From positions 62,001-126,000 of the forward strand of contig NZ_AP023421.1 in the NCBI RefSeq assembly GCF_018408705.1: DNA of 64,000 nt. The letters run 5' to 3'. The DNA comes from Pusillibacter faecalis (GTDB lineage: Bacteria > Bacillota > Clostridia > Oscillospirales > Oscillospiraceae). The notes below the pieces were generated by a model. It was not told where the DNA came from and did no database searches. It saw only the letters and a list, made by a program, of their open reading frames with translations. Each line of letters opens with the position of its first letter. Position 1 is the stretch's first letter. The position numbers and the translations under genes are program-made. Shown here one piece after another: positions 8,098 through 16,700 of the stretch.

Positions 8098-8149
8098 GTT
8101 AAGCCACCTCCTATCCATAGAATATACTGGTATGATAAGCCCTTTTTTC

Positions 8150-8178
8150 TTGACAGGGAATCTCCAAACAGTTATGCT
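8150..8178 (+). promoter_or_regulatory. Sigma-A promoter of the LysR gene
   Basis: TTGACA (8150-8155) and TATGCT (8173-8178) have a 17-bp spacer, 33 bp ahead of the ATG at 8211. The region is shared with the divergent flavodoxin operon, so LysR binding here could control both. Confidence 0.6.
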
Positions 8179-8210
8179 TCTATAAACAAATAGTTTATAG
8201 GGGGAGCTGT

Positions 8211-9107
8211 ATGCTGAATTCTAATCTGAAAGCCTTTGTCCGCGTGGCGGAGTGCGGCAGTTTTACAAAGGCAGCAGAGAGCCTGTATCTTTCTCCCACA
8301 GCGGTGATGAAACAGATCAACGCGCTGGAAAAGCATTTGGACCTGATCCTGTTGGAGAGATCACCCGCCGGAGTGCGTCTGACAGCGGCAGGGGAGGTGA
8401 TTTATCAGGACGCAAAGTTTCTTCTGGACTATTCCAGGCGGTCTATCGCTAATGCCCGCCAGAAGATGGAGACAGACAGCCGAACATTTTGTGTGGGGAC
8501 TTCCATGCTCAATCCGGCAAGGCCTTTCATGGAGCTATGGTATCAGGTCAGCCGGGAATTTCCCAATTATAAGCTGCATTTGGTCCCTTATGAAGACAAT
8601 CATGAGGGTATCCTTGCAGAGATTGCACGGTTGGGAGAAAAGTTTGATTTTCTGATCGGCGTGTGTGACTCCAGGAGGTGGCTGGATCAGTGCAATATGT
8701 TTCCTCTGGGGCGTTATCCTAAAATGTGCGCGGTGTCCAGAGAGCACCGTTTAGCGGGGAAGGAGTGTCTAGAGCTCTCTGATCTATATGGAGAGACACT
8801 GATGATGGTAGCAGAGGGGGATTCCGGCACCAATGATTTTATCCGCAACGATCTCCGGCGCAACCATCCGGCGATCCGGCTGGAAGATACCCCGCATTTT
8901 TATGATATTTCCGTCTTTAACCGCTGTGCGGAAACGGAGAACGTTTTACTTACGCTGGAGTGCTGGAAGGATGTACATCCGGCACTGGTCACGATCCCGG
9001 TCCAATGGTCCTACAGCATTCCATATGGCCTGCTCTATGCCCTGCACCCACGGGAGGATGTGAAGAGATTTGTGGAGACAGTCAAAGACTTGGGGACGTT
9101 TATATAG
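8211..9107 (+). CDS. LysR family transcriptional regulator
   Basis: The 298-residue protein has an N-terminal winged helix-turn-helix (FVRVAECGSFTKAAESLYLSPTAVMKQINALE, residues 9-40). A periplasmic-binding-like effector domain follows, starting near residue 90. It reads away from the flavodoxin-AKR-cupin-CMD operon across a 113-bp gap. This is the classic LysR arrangement, in which the regulator controls its divergent neighbour. The effector is unknown. The ATG follows GGGGGAG. Confidence 0.93.
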   Translation: MLNSNLKAFVRVAECGSFTKAAESLYLSPTAVMKQINALEKHLDLILLERSPAGVRLTAAGEVIYQDAKFLLDYSRRSIANARQKMETDSRTFCVGTSMLNPARPFMELWYQVSREFPNYKLHLVPYEDNHEGILAEIARLGEKFDFLIGVCDSRRWLDQCNMFPLGRYPKMCAVSREHRLAGKECLELSDLYGETLMMVAEGDSGTNDFIRNDLRRNHPAIRLEDTPHFYDISVFNRCAETENVLLTLECWKDVHPALVTIPVQWSYSIPYGLLYALHPREDVKRFVETVKDLGTFI

Positions 9108-9222
9108 CTTTCAGAAAGGAGCCATGCCGCCTATTTTCCGTGTTTTTGTATAAGGGAATGTTGGAATGAAATTCTATTTCGTGACAAACAGACAAAAATG
9201 CAAAGCCTAAAAAATTTAGGGG

Positions 9223-9251
9223 TTGTTTTTTGAAAAATGACTTTGTATAAT
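9223..9251 (+). promoter_or_regulatory. Promoter of the ilv operon
   Basis: A perfect TATAAT at 9246-9251 lies 17 bp after TTGTTT (9223-9228). Transcription should start near 9258, giving a leader of about 280 nt before ilvB1. Confidence 0.65.
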
Positions 9252-9284
9252 AAAGCAAATTTATCAAGACAAAGAGGTTTCTCC

Positions 9285-9422
9285 ATGCTGTTTGCTCTGA
9301 TTTCCATGATTAGCCTGTACATTATTCTGATTATTGCGCTGGTAGTAGTTGCGCAAAAAAAGAATAGTGCGTCTGGTCATGCACGAGAGCACGCTGGGAG
9401 TTTTCGTTTTTATACCCGTTGA
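9285..9422 (+). CDS. Putative Ile/Leu/Val-rich ilv leader peptide
   Basis: A 45-codon frame starts at ATG 9285 after AAAGAGG (9271-9277) and ends at TGA 9420-9422. Of its first 23 residues, 14 are branched-chain: six Ile, five Leu and three Val, including IILII and a Val-Val-Val run. It lies directly after the promoter and 23 bp before a strong intrinsic terminator, in front of five ilv genes. This is the layout of transcription attenuation by a leader peptide. The alternative is a small membrane protein, since the same residues could form one transmembrane helix followed by KK. Confidence 0.55.
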   Translation: MLFALISMISLYIILIIALVVVAQKKNSASGHAREHAGSFRFYTR

Positions 9423-9445
9423 TACCATAATCCCAACGAATCAGC

Positions 9446-9484
9446 AAAACGCCTGTGGCCCGACAAAGGTCACAGGCGTTTTTA
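9446..9484 (+). terminator. Attenuator terminator of the ilv leader
   Basis: A 15-bp stem (9446-9460 with 9468-9482, one G-T pair) and a 7-nt loop end in a T run. It lies 24 bp after the leader peptide stop and 54 bp before ilvB1. Weak alternative pairings exist upstream (9395-9399 with 9431-9435, and 9417-9421 with 9434-9438). No T-box motif is present in this leader. Confidence 0.8.
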
Positions 9485-9537
9485 TAGTTGTCTGCCCATT
9501 GCCGGCAGCACATCCAAAACAAAAGGAGGCGTATTTT

Positions 9538-11169
9538 ATGGAAATGACGGGCGCACAAATTTTGGTGGAGGGGATGCTGCGTGAAGGCGTAGAAAAGCTC
9601 TTCGGTTACGCTGGGGCTACCATCTGCCCTTTGGCCGACGTACTGCGAGATACGCCACAGCTGGATTACACGCTGGTCCGCAATGAGCAAAATGCCGCTC
9701 ACATGGCCTCAGGCTATGCCAGAATTTCTGGAAAAACAGGCGTTTGCATCGTCACTTCCGGCCCTGGAGCCACAAACCTCCTCACAGGCATTGCTACTGC
9801 CTACATGGACTCCATTCCCCTGGTGGCCTTCACCGGTCAGGTACCCTCCCACCTGCTGGGGCGGGATATCTTCCAGGAAGTGGACATCACCGGCGCTGCC
9901 TCCGCTTTCTCCAAGCACAGCTATCTGGTCAAGGACGCGGCAGAGCTGCCCCGGATCATCAGTGAGTCCTTCCACATCGCCTCCACTGGCCGCCCTGGAC
10001 CGGTACTGATTGACGTCCCCATTGATGTTCAGGAGCAAGTGGTATTTGATCCGGTATTTCCAGAGGAGGTTAACATTCGGGGCTATCACCCCAGCGTCCG
10101 GGGCAACGACAAACAGATTACTCATGTGGTCAACGCCATTGCCACAGCCCAGCGGCCGGTGATCTGCGCCGGAGGTGGTGTGTTTCTCTCCAACGCCTTG
10201 CTGGAACTTGAGACCTTCGCTGCACGGACCCGGATTCCAGTAGTTACCACGATGATGGGATTGTCCCTGCTGCCCTCAGACCACCCTCTGAATATGGGGA
10301 TGATCGGGACCCACGGCAACGCCTGTGCCAACAAGGCATTGGCCAAGTCGGACTTGCTGATCATGATCGGCACACGGGCCGCCGACCGGGCAATCTTTTC
10401 TCCCCAGGAGATTCAGCGCCGGATGCCCTCCATCCATATTGACGTGGACCCGGCGGAGATTGGGAAGAACATCCAGACAGAGATTCCCCTGGTGGGCAAT
10501 GTCCGGGTCATTCTTCAACAGCTGCTGGAGCGGGACTTAACTACCCACTGCGCCCCCTGGCTGGCACAGCTGCGGGAGCGCCGGGCCCAGGAGCTGGACC
10601 GGGAGTATCCGGTCCGAGAGGGCAGCGTGTCCCCCGGCCGCCTGCTGCGGCTGCTGGGCCAGCGGCTGCGGCCGAATGCCGCCATCTGTGTGGACGTGGG
10701 TCAGAATCAGCTGTGGGCATGTAAGCACCTGTGGCTGGGCGGCGGCCGCTTTCTCACCAGCGGGGGCCTTGGTACCATGGGCTACGCATTGCCTGCTGCC
10801 GTGGGGGTGAAGGTGGCCGATTCCAGCCGTCAGGCGATGGTGATCTGCGGCGACGGTTCTTTCCAGATGTCTATGAACGAGCTGGCCGCCGTCCGGACCA
10901 GAAACCTGGACCTAAAAATTCTCCTGCTGGACAACGGCGTTTTGGGTCTGGTGCGTCAGATTCAAAATACCCCGCCCTACCATGGCTCCTTTGGCGTCAG
11001 CCTGGAGGGTAGCCCGGATTACGCCGCTATTGCCGCAGCCTACGGGATTCCCAGCATCCGGGCAGACAGGGAAGCCCAGGTGGAAGACGCGCTGGACCGC
11101 TTCCTCAATCAGCCGGGCAGCTGCCTGCTGATCGTCCGGGTAGACCCTGACGTTACCACCAATGACTAA
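9538..11169 (+). CDS. ilvB: Acetolactate synthase large subunit, first copy
   Basis: This 543-residue ThDP enzyme condenses two pyruvates, or pyruvate and 2-oxobutyrate. It has the catalytic Glu in VRNEQNAAH, TSGPGATNL, FTGQVP (Gln101), RPGPVLIDVP and the ThDP-binding GDGSFQMSMNEL segment. The Trp that gives preference for 2-oxobutyrate in well-studied enzymes (Trp464 in E. coli isozyme II, motif RQWQ) is replaced by Ile475 (RQIQ). The start at 9538 follows AAAAGGAGG; the open frame runs further upstream through the leader but without a start signal. It is followed after 15 bp by its own ilvN. Confidence 0.9.
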   Translation: MEMTGAQILVEGMLREGVEKLFGYAGATICPLADVLRDTPQLDYTLVRNEQNAAHMASGYARISGKTGVCIVTSGPGATNLLTGIATAYMDSIPLVAFTGQVPSHLLGRDIFQEVDITGAASAFSKHSYLVKDAAELPRIISESFHIASTGRPGPVLIDVPIDVQEQVVFDPVFPEEVNIRGYHPSVRGNDKQITHVVNAIATAQRPVICAGGGVFLSNALLELETFAARTRIPVVTTMMGLSLLPSDHPLNMGMIGTHGNACANKALAKSDLLIMIGTRAADRAIFSPQEIQRRMPSIHIDVDPAEIGKNIQTEIPLVGNVRVILQQLLERDLTTHCAPWLAQLRERRAQELDREYPVREGSVSPGRLLRLLGQRLRPNAAICVDVGQNQLWACKHLWLGGGRFLTSGGLGTMGYALPAAVGVKVADSSRQAMVICGDGSFQMSMNELAAVRTRNLDLKILLLDNGVLGLVRQIQNTPPYHGSFGVSLEGSPDYAAIAAAYGIPSIRADREAQVEDALDRFLNQPGSCLLIVRVDPDVTTND

Positions 11170-11184
11170 GTAAGGAGGCACACG

Positions 11185-11670
11185 ATGCAGCAGACAATCT
11201 CTGTCCTGGTGGAGAATCAGGCCGGCGTGCTGAACCGCATTACCAGTCTTTTTTCCCGCCGGGCCTTCAATATTGATTCACTGGCTGTGGGCGTTACTGA
11301 CGATCCCTCCGTCTCCCGCATCACCATCATTGTAGACAGCGGAAACAGTGTGGTGGAACAGGTGGAAAAGCAGCTCAACAAGCTGGTGGAGGTCATCAAG
11401 GTCCGCACTCTGGATGAGGCCAGCATGATCGGCCGGGAGCTGATGATTCTCAAGGTCAGTGCCAACACCCGCACCCGGAGCGATATTATGACCATCTGCA
11501 ATCTCTGCGGTGCCAAGGTGGCAGACCTATCTCCCAATTCCATCACCATTGAGGTCTCAGACACCCCGGATCGGGTCAACACCTTTGAGGAACTGATGCG
11601 CCCCTTCCATATCCTGGAGGTGGTCCGCACCGGTATGGTCGCTCTGCAAAAAGGAGGCGGCAAAATATAA
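11185..11670 (+). CDS. ilvN: Acetolactate synthase small (regulatory) subunit, first copy
   Basis: The 161-residue protein has the normal IlvN size. An N-terminal ACT domain (ISVLVENQAGVLNRITSLFSRRAFNIDSL, residues 4-32) normally binds valine at the dimer interface and gives feedback control. The C-terminal domain, about residues 80-160, activates the large subunit. It follows ilvB1 by 15 bp, with AAGGAGG before its ATG. Confidence 0.93.
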   Translation: MQQTISVLVENQAGVLNRITSLFSRRAFNIDSLAVGVTDDPSVSRITIIVDSGNSVVEQVEKQLNKLVEVIKVRTLDEASMIGRELMILKVSANTRTRSDIMTICNLCGAKVADLSPNSITIEVSDTPDRVNTFEELMRPFHILEVVRTGMVALQKGGGKI

Positions 11671-11710
11671 TAGTTCGCTTGGAGTCAACACATATGAGGA
11701 GGAATGTATC

Positions 11711-13414
11711 TTGAAAATCCGCGCAACGCAGGCCATCATGGAATGTCTGCTGGAGCAGGGAGTCGATACGGTATTCGGATATCCCGGCGGTACGATTCTG
11801 AATGTCTACGACGAGCTGTACCGTTACCAGGACAGGATTCGCCATATTCTCACAGCCCATGAGCAGGGAGCGGCTCACGCGGCGGATGGCTATGCCAGAT
11901 CCACGGGAAAGGTGGGGGTGTGCTTTGCAACCTCCGGTCCCGGCGCAACCAACCTTACCACCGGCATTGCCACCGCATACCTGGATTCATCCCCAGTGGT
12001 ATTCATTACCTGCAACGTGGGGGAAAACCTCTTGGGAAAGGATGCCTTCCAGGAGGTGGATATCACCGGCATTGCCATGCCCATCACCAAGGCCACCTTT
12101 TTGGTACGGGACGCCCGGCAGATCCCGGACGTGATGCGCCAGGCCTTTGCCGTTGCCGCTACTGGCCGGCCCGGTCCGGTGCTGATCGATTTCTTGAAAA
12201 ATGTGACAGCGGCGGACCAAGAGGTGGACTATACCTTTATTCCCTGGCGGGAGAACCGTCAGAGCGAGAGTCTCCGCGTCCTGACCGGCAGCCATGAGCC
12301 GAAAAAGCCGGAGCCGGACGATCACGACATTGAAATCCTGCGGCAGATGATTGCCCAGGCGGAGCGGCCGCTGCTGCTGTGCGGCGGCGGCGTGGTGCGG
12401 GGCCGCGCACATCAGGAATTCCGGGCATTTGCGGAAAAGCTGGACGCGCCTGTTGCCATCACGCTGATGGGCGGCGGTGGATTCCCGGGCGACCATCCTC
12501 TCACCACCGGCATGATCGGCATGCACGGTTCTCGTGCTTCCAATGTGGCCTGTAACGAATGCGATCTCCTGATTGCCGTGGGCTGCCGTTTCTCGGACCG
12601 GGTGGCCCTGGACCCAGCTACCTTTGCTGCCCAGGCAAAAATCGTGCAGATTGACGTGGACCGGGCAGAGATCGACAAGAATGTGACGACAGATCACCAC
12701 ATTATCGGCTCGGCCCGCCGGGTACTGACGCTGCTTAATGAGGGAATGTCCCAGTATCACCACCCGGAGTGGAAGGCACGGATTCTTCCTATGCGGGCGC
12801 CCTCTGCGGCGGGGACAGACGCACGGCTGACTCCACAGCAGGTGTTGGAGACCATCCGCCAGCGAATGCCCCGGGATGCAATTGTGGCAACCGATGTGGG
12901 ACAACACCAGATGTGGGCTGCGAAATATCTCCACTTTACATATCCCGGACAGCTGCTCACCAGCGGCGGTTTCGGCACCATGGGCTTTGGTCTGGGCGCG
13001 GCGATCGGCGCCCAAATGGGCAATCCGGACAAACAGGTATTCCACATTACGGGAGATGGGTGCTTCCGCATGAACTGTCATGAGCTTTGCACGGTAGAAC
13101 ACTATGGGCTGCCCATCATCTCCGTCGTGTTCAATAACGGCACGCTGGGCATGGTGCGCCAGTGGCAGAATTTGATCTATGGCAAGCGCTACTCCCAGAC
13201 AACGCTGGACCGGGGGCCAGATTTTGTGAAACTGGCTGAGGCCTATGGGATTCGGGGCTTTCGGGTACGCAGTCAGGCGGAGATGGTCCAGGCGCTGGAC
13301 CAGGCTCTCGCGGCTGGGACCGGCGCGGTAATTGACTGTGTGTTGGACATGGATGAGATGGTCCGGCCCATGGTGGCCGCTGGATCACCCATTACGGATT
13401 TTCTGCTGAGCTGA
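11711..13414 (+). CDS. ilvB: Acetolactate synthase large subunit, second copy
   Basis: The 567-residue protein starts at TTG 11711 after AGGAGG. It has the catalytic Glu in HEQGAAHAADGYAR, TSGPGATNL and the ThDP motif GDGCFRMNCHEL. It keeps the specificity Trp (Trp485 in VRQWQ). At the position of the catalytic Gln of E. coli isozyme II it has Asn102 (ITCNV instead of TGQV). I recall this Asn in other clostridial enzymes, so it is probably functional. Together with ilvN2 it forms a second complete enzyme in the same operon. Confidence 0.92.
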   Translation: MKIRATQAIMECLLEQGVDTVFGYPGGTILNVYDELYRYQDRIRHILTAHEQGAAHAADGYARSTGKVGVCFATSGPGATNLTTGIATAYLDSSPVVFITCNVGENLLGKDAFQEVDITGIAMPITKATFLVRDARQIPDVMRQAFAVAATGRPGPVLIDFLKNVTAADQEVDYTFIPWRENRQSESLRVLTGSHEPKKPEPDDHDIEILRQMIAQAERPLLLCGGGVVRGRAHQEFRAFAEKLDAPVAITLMGGGGFPGDHPLTTGMIGMHGSRASNVACNECDLLIAVGCRFSDRVALDPATFAAQAKIVQIDVDRAEIDKNVTTDHHIIGSARRVLTLLNEGMSQYHHPEWKARILPMRAPSAAGTDARLTPQQVLETIRQRMPRDAIVATDVGQHQMWAAKYLHFTYPGQLLTSGGFGTMGFGLGAAIGAQMGNPDKQVFHITGDGCFRMNCHELCTVEHYGLPIISVVFNNGTLGMVRQWQNLIYGKRYSQTTLDRGPDFVKLAEAYGIRGFRVRSQAEMVQALDQALAAGTGAVIDCVLDMDEMVRPMVAAGSPITDFLLS

Positions 13415-13428
13415 AAGGAGAGAGGAAT

Positions 13429-13995
13429 TTGAAACGGCAGGCAGACACAGAGCGCAAGCTCTATACCCTGTGCATTCTGGTGCAGGACATCCCCGGCGTA
13501 TTGAGTCAGGTGGCCCGACTTTTCTCCCGCAAGGGCTATAACATCGAGTCCATCGTCTCCGGCGAGACGGATAAACCGGGCATCACCCGGATTACCATCG
13601 GCATTCTGGCAGACCAGACCATGCTGGAGCAGATTGCCGCCCAGTGCAGTAAACTGTTGCCGGTGACGGCAGTGAAAATCTTGGACGAAGATACCTCCAT
13701 CCGGCGCGAGATCGCCCTGGTGAAGGTGGCGGCTGCGGACCGGGGCGCCCGGGACGAGGTCATCCAGCTGGCCAACATTTTTCGGGCCAAGGTCATTGAT
13801 GTGAGCCGTGAGTCCCTGACACTGGGGATTTTCGGCAGCAACAGCAAGATCACAGCGCTGATTGGAATGCTGACGGATTTCGGCATCCTGGAGATCGCAA
13901 AAACGGGTACCATCGCCATTGAGCGAGGAAAAAATACCATCTACGACGACAACAAATTGAAGGAGGAGTATGACTATGGCAAACATGTATTATGA
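13429..13995 (+). CDS. ilvN: Acetolactate synthase small subunit, second copy
   Basis: This 188-residue ACT-domain regulatory subunit is longer than the first copy because of a charged C-terminal tail. The ACT region reads [19 protein letters not shown] and [22 protein letters not shown]. The start is TTG 13429 after AAAGGAGAGAGG. Its last 20 bp overlap the start of ilvC, which suggests coupled translation. Confidence 0.93.
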   Translation: MKRQADTERKLYTLCILVQDIPGVLSQVARLFSRKGYNIESIVSGETDKPGITRITIGILADQTMLEQIAAQCSKLLPVTAVKILDEDTSIRREIALVKVAAADRGARDEVIQLANIFRAKVIDVSRESLTLGIFGSNSKITALIGMLTDFGILEIAKTGTIAIERGKNTIYDDNKLKEEYDYGKHVL

Positions 13996-14995
13996 GAAGG
14001 ACTGCGATTTAGGGAAACTGGACGGTAAGAAGATCGCTATTATCGGCTATGGCTCCCAGGGTCACGCCCACGCGCTGAACCTGAAGGAGTCCGGCTGCGA
14101 CGTGTGCGTAGGTCTGCGGTCCGGCAGCAAGAACTGGGCCGCTGCTGAGGAGGCGGGACTGCAGGTCAAGACCGTGGCTGAGGCGGCCAAATGGGGCGAC
14201 GTGGTGATGATGCTGATCAACGACGAGGTTCAGGCGAAAGTCTACAAGGAGGATGTCGCCCCCAACCTGGAGTCCGGCAATGCGCTGATGTTTGCCCACG
14301 GCTTTAACATCCACTTCAAGCAGATCGTCCCTCCCGCGGACGTGGACGTGCTGATGATTGCCCCCAAGGGGCCTGGCCACACGGTCCGCTCCCTGTATGT
14401 GGGCGGCAAGGGCGTGCCCTGCCTGCTGGCGGTGGAGCAGAACGCCACCGGCAAGGCTGTGGATATCGGCCTTGCCTATGCCGCCGGCATCGGCGGTGCC
14501 CGGGGCGGCGTGATGGAGACCACGTTCCAGGATGAGACGGAGACCGACCTCTTCGGTGAACAGGCGGTCCTGTGCGGCGGTGTGATTGAGCTGATGAAGC
14601 TGGGCTTTGAAACGCTAGTGGAGGCGGGCTATGCCCCGGAAAATGCCTATTTCGAGTGCATCCATGAGATGAAGCTGATCATCGACCTCATCAACAAGGG
14701 CGGCATCGCCATGTGCAACTACTCCATCTCCGACACCGCCGAATATGGCGAGTACGTATCCGGCACCCGTGTGCTGCCCTATGAGCAGACCAAGGCCAAC
14801 ATGCGGGCAGTGCTTAAAGATATTCAGGACGGCGTCTTTGCTGGCAAGTGGATTGCAGAGAACCAGACTGGCCGCACCTTCCTCAATGCTAAGCGCGCTC
14901 AGATGGCCCGCCACCCCATGGAAGTCGTGGGCGCGGAGCTGCGCAAGAACATGCTCTGGGGCGACGATGCGGACCCCGACACCGCCTCCACCTGA
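13976..14995 (+). CDS. ilvC: Ketol-acid reductoisomerase (class I)
   Basis: IlvC isomerises and reduces acetolactate and acetohydroxybutyrate with NAD(P)H and magnesium. The 339-residue length is class I. The Rossmann motif is [17 protein letters not shown], and the cofactor-deciding loop after the second strand reads GLRSGSKNW; its Arg and Ser residues suggest NADPH. The C-terminal knotted domain includes ETDLFGEQ and [13 protein letters not shown] with the metal-binding Asp/Glu residues. AGGAGG lies 9 nt before the ATG at 13976, so this start is preferred to ATG 13970. Confidence 0.95.
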   Translation: MANMYYEKDCDLGKLDGKKIAIIGYGSQGHAHALNLKESGCDVCVGLRSGSKNWAAAEEAGLQVKTVAEAAKWGDVVMMLINDEVQAKVYKEDVAPNLESGNALMFAHGFNIHFKQIVPPADVDVLMIAPKGPGHTVRSLYVGGKGVPCLLAVEQNATGKAVDIGLAYAAGIGGARGGVMETTFQDETETDLFGEQAVLCGGVIELMKLGFETLVEAGYAPENAYFECIHEMKLIIDLINKGGIAMCNYSISDTAEYGEYVSGTRVLPYEQTKANMRAVLKDIQDGVFAGKWIAENQTGRTFLNAKRAQMARHPMEVVGAELRKNMLWGDDADPDTAST

Positions 14996-15073
14996 TGCGG
15001 CGGAGCCCCGGTACCCCATGCTGGGGCAGTGAATCAAGGCCCACAAAGAGTGGGCCCTTGGGAGGGAACCTTG

Positions 15074-16375
15074 ATGTATCGTGAACTCGCACACCTGCTG
15101 CTATATAGCGACCTGGGGGAAGGTGCGATCCTCACCCGCCTGGCCGGTATCTTCCGGGACTGGGAGCACGGCGCGGACCGGGACGAGCTGGTGGGCCGTA
15201 TCTATGCCCAGATCAAACGGCTTCTGGACCTGAGCACCGACTGCGGCTTTGACGAGAACTTGTGGCAGTGCTATCTGACCTGGGTATTGATGAACAACCA
15301 AAACTCCTTTACCAAGACCTGTGAGCGGACCGGAGCAGGGCAGGGCAGTGTGAACCACTTCGCAAAAGGAGACCTTGCTGTATTCCGCCGCCTATTTGAC
15401 TTCGATTTCGGTCCTATTGAACAGGATCTGGGGATTGACTGTTTCTCCACCATCTGCAGCTATCAGGCGCTCCCTAAGCGGGAGCGCACTTATAACCGGG
15501 ACATCAGCCTCCAGGTGCTGGAGCTTCGGCACCGCTTGGCCGATGCGGACGCAGAAGAGATGTTCTCTCTGGTAACGGACTATTACCGCCGCTATGGCTA
15601 CGGCGTGTTCGCCGCGAACCGAGCCTTCCGTGTCCGGCGGGAAGCGGGGGAGGCGATCTTCCTGCCCATCAGCAATGTGGACCGAGTGACGCTGGACGAC
15701 CTTCTGGGTTATGAACTGCAAAAGCGGGAGTTACGGCGGAATACGGAGGCGTTCCTGGCCGGAAAGACGGCTAACAACGTCCTGCTCTATGGAGATGCCG
15801 GTACCGGAAAATCTACCAGTGTCAAGGCGTTAATCAATGAGTACTACGACTGCGGGCTGCGGATGATTGAACTTTACAAGCATCAGTTTCGGGACCTGTC
15901 TGCAGTTTTAGCAGAGATTAAGAACCGAAATTACCGCTTTATTATCTTCATCGACGATCTCTCCTTTGAAGAGAACGAGGTGGAGTACAAGTTTCTGAAG
16001 GCGGTGATTGAAGGCGGTGTTGAGACCCGCCCGGACAATGTACTGGTCTATGCCACCTCTAACCGCCGTCACCTGATCCGGGAGACCTGGAATGACCGGA
16101 CAGACATGGAACACCACGGTGACATCCACCGCTCCGATACCATGGAGGAAAAGCTGTCTCTGGCCAGCCGCTTTGGCGTGGCGATCCATTACAGCGTGCC
16201 CAAGCAGAGGGAGTACCAGGAGATGGTCAAGGTGCTGGCCGCCCGCCAGGGCATCCACATGAACGAGGCGGAGCTGCTGGCACAGGCCAACACTTGGGAG
16301 GTTCGGCACGGCGGCTTCTCTGGCCGCACCGCACAGCAGTTTATTTACTATCTGAACAGCTTGCCAAAGGAGTAG
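15074..16375 (+). CDS. DUF815 family AAA-type ATP-binding protein
   Basis: The 433-residue protein has a helical N-terminal part of about 200 residues and a C-terminal AAA domain. The Walker A motif is LLYGDAGTGKST and the Walker B is RFIIFIDDLSFE. A sensor-like VYATSNRRHLI and a C-terminal Arg-rich GGFSGRTAQQF complete the domain. These match DUF815, whose cellular role is unknown. The ATG at 15074 follows GGGAGG. It follows ilvC by 78 bp across two modest GC hairpins, so it may be read from the ilv operon, but no functional link is known. Confidence 0.85.
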   Translation: MYRELAHLLLYSDLGEGAILTRLAGIFRDWEHGADRDELVGRIYAQIKRLLDLSTDCGFDENLWQCYLTWVLMNNQNSFTKTCERTGAGQGSVNHFAKGDLAVFRRLFDFDFGPIEQDLGIDCFSTICSYQALPKRERTYNRDISLQVLELRHRLADADAEEMFSLVTDYYRRYGYGVFAANRAFRVRREAGEAIFLPISNVDRVTLDDLLGYELQKRELRRNTEAFLAGKTANNVLLYGDAGTGKSTSVKALINEYYDCGLRMIELYKHQFRDLSAVLAEIKNRNYRFIIFIDDLSFEENEVEYKFLKAVIEGGVETRPDNVLVYATSNRRHLIRETWNDRTDMEHHGDIHRSDTMEEKLSLASRFGVAIHYSVPKQREYQEMVKVLAARQGIHMNEAELLAQANTWEVRHGGFSGRTAQQFIYYLNSLPKE

Positions 16376-16404
16376 GCGTTCCCAGGACCTCCCGCGTCGC
16401 GCTT

Positions 16405-16455
16405 CATCTCCCGGCAGCCTATAGGACATTTGTTTTGTATGGCTGCCGGGAGATG
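16405..16455 (+). terminator. Hairpin after the DUF815 gene
   Basis: A perfect 15-bp GC-rich stem (16405-16419 with 16441-16455) closes a 21-nt loop. It is followed by A-rich rather than T-rich DNA, so it may protect the 3' end or terminate weakly. Confidence 0.5.
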
Positions 16456-16488
16456 TAAAAAGAAAAATGAAAAAAAGAGAAAAAGGAC

Positions 16489-16517
16489 TTGCATTTTTAG
16501 GAAAGCCATGGTAAACT
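16489..16517 (+). promoter_or_regulatory. Promoter of the tRNA-Pro gene
   Basis: TTGCAT (16489-16494) and TAAACT (16512-16517) are separated by 17 bp and end 28 bp before the tRNA. Confidence 0.5.
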
Positions 16518-16545
16518 ATACAAGCTGAATTTAAGTGATGGACAA

Positions 16546-16620
<75 letters not shown>

Positions 16621-16621
<1 letters not shown>

Positions 16622-16660
16622 AAATCGACAAGTTTCTTTTGAAGCTTGTCGATTTTTCTT
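16621..16660 (+). terminator. Intrinsic terminator of tRNA-Pro
   Basis: A 16-bp stem (16621-16636 with 16641-16656, one G-T pair) has a TTTT loop and ends in a T-rich tract. A close relative of this sequence recurs at 17646-17681. Confidence 0.85.
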
Positions 16661-16700
16661 TATATCTGTGACATACTTAGGCAGAAAGGGTGCGATTGAG

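Noticed and set aside
9223..9537. T-box or riboswitch ahead of ilvB1
   Set aside because: No GGTGG-type T-box sequence or specifier stem is present; the leader is better explained by the branched-chain peptide and terminator.
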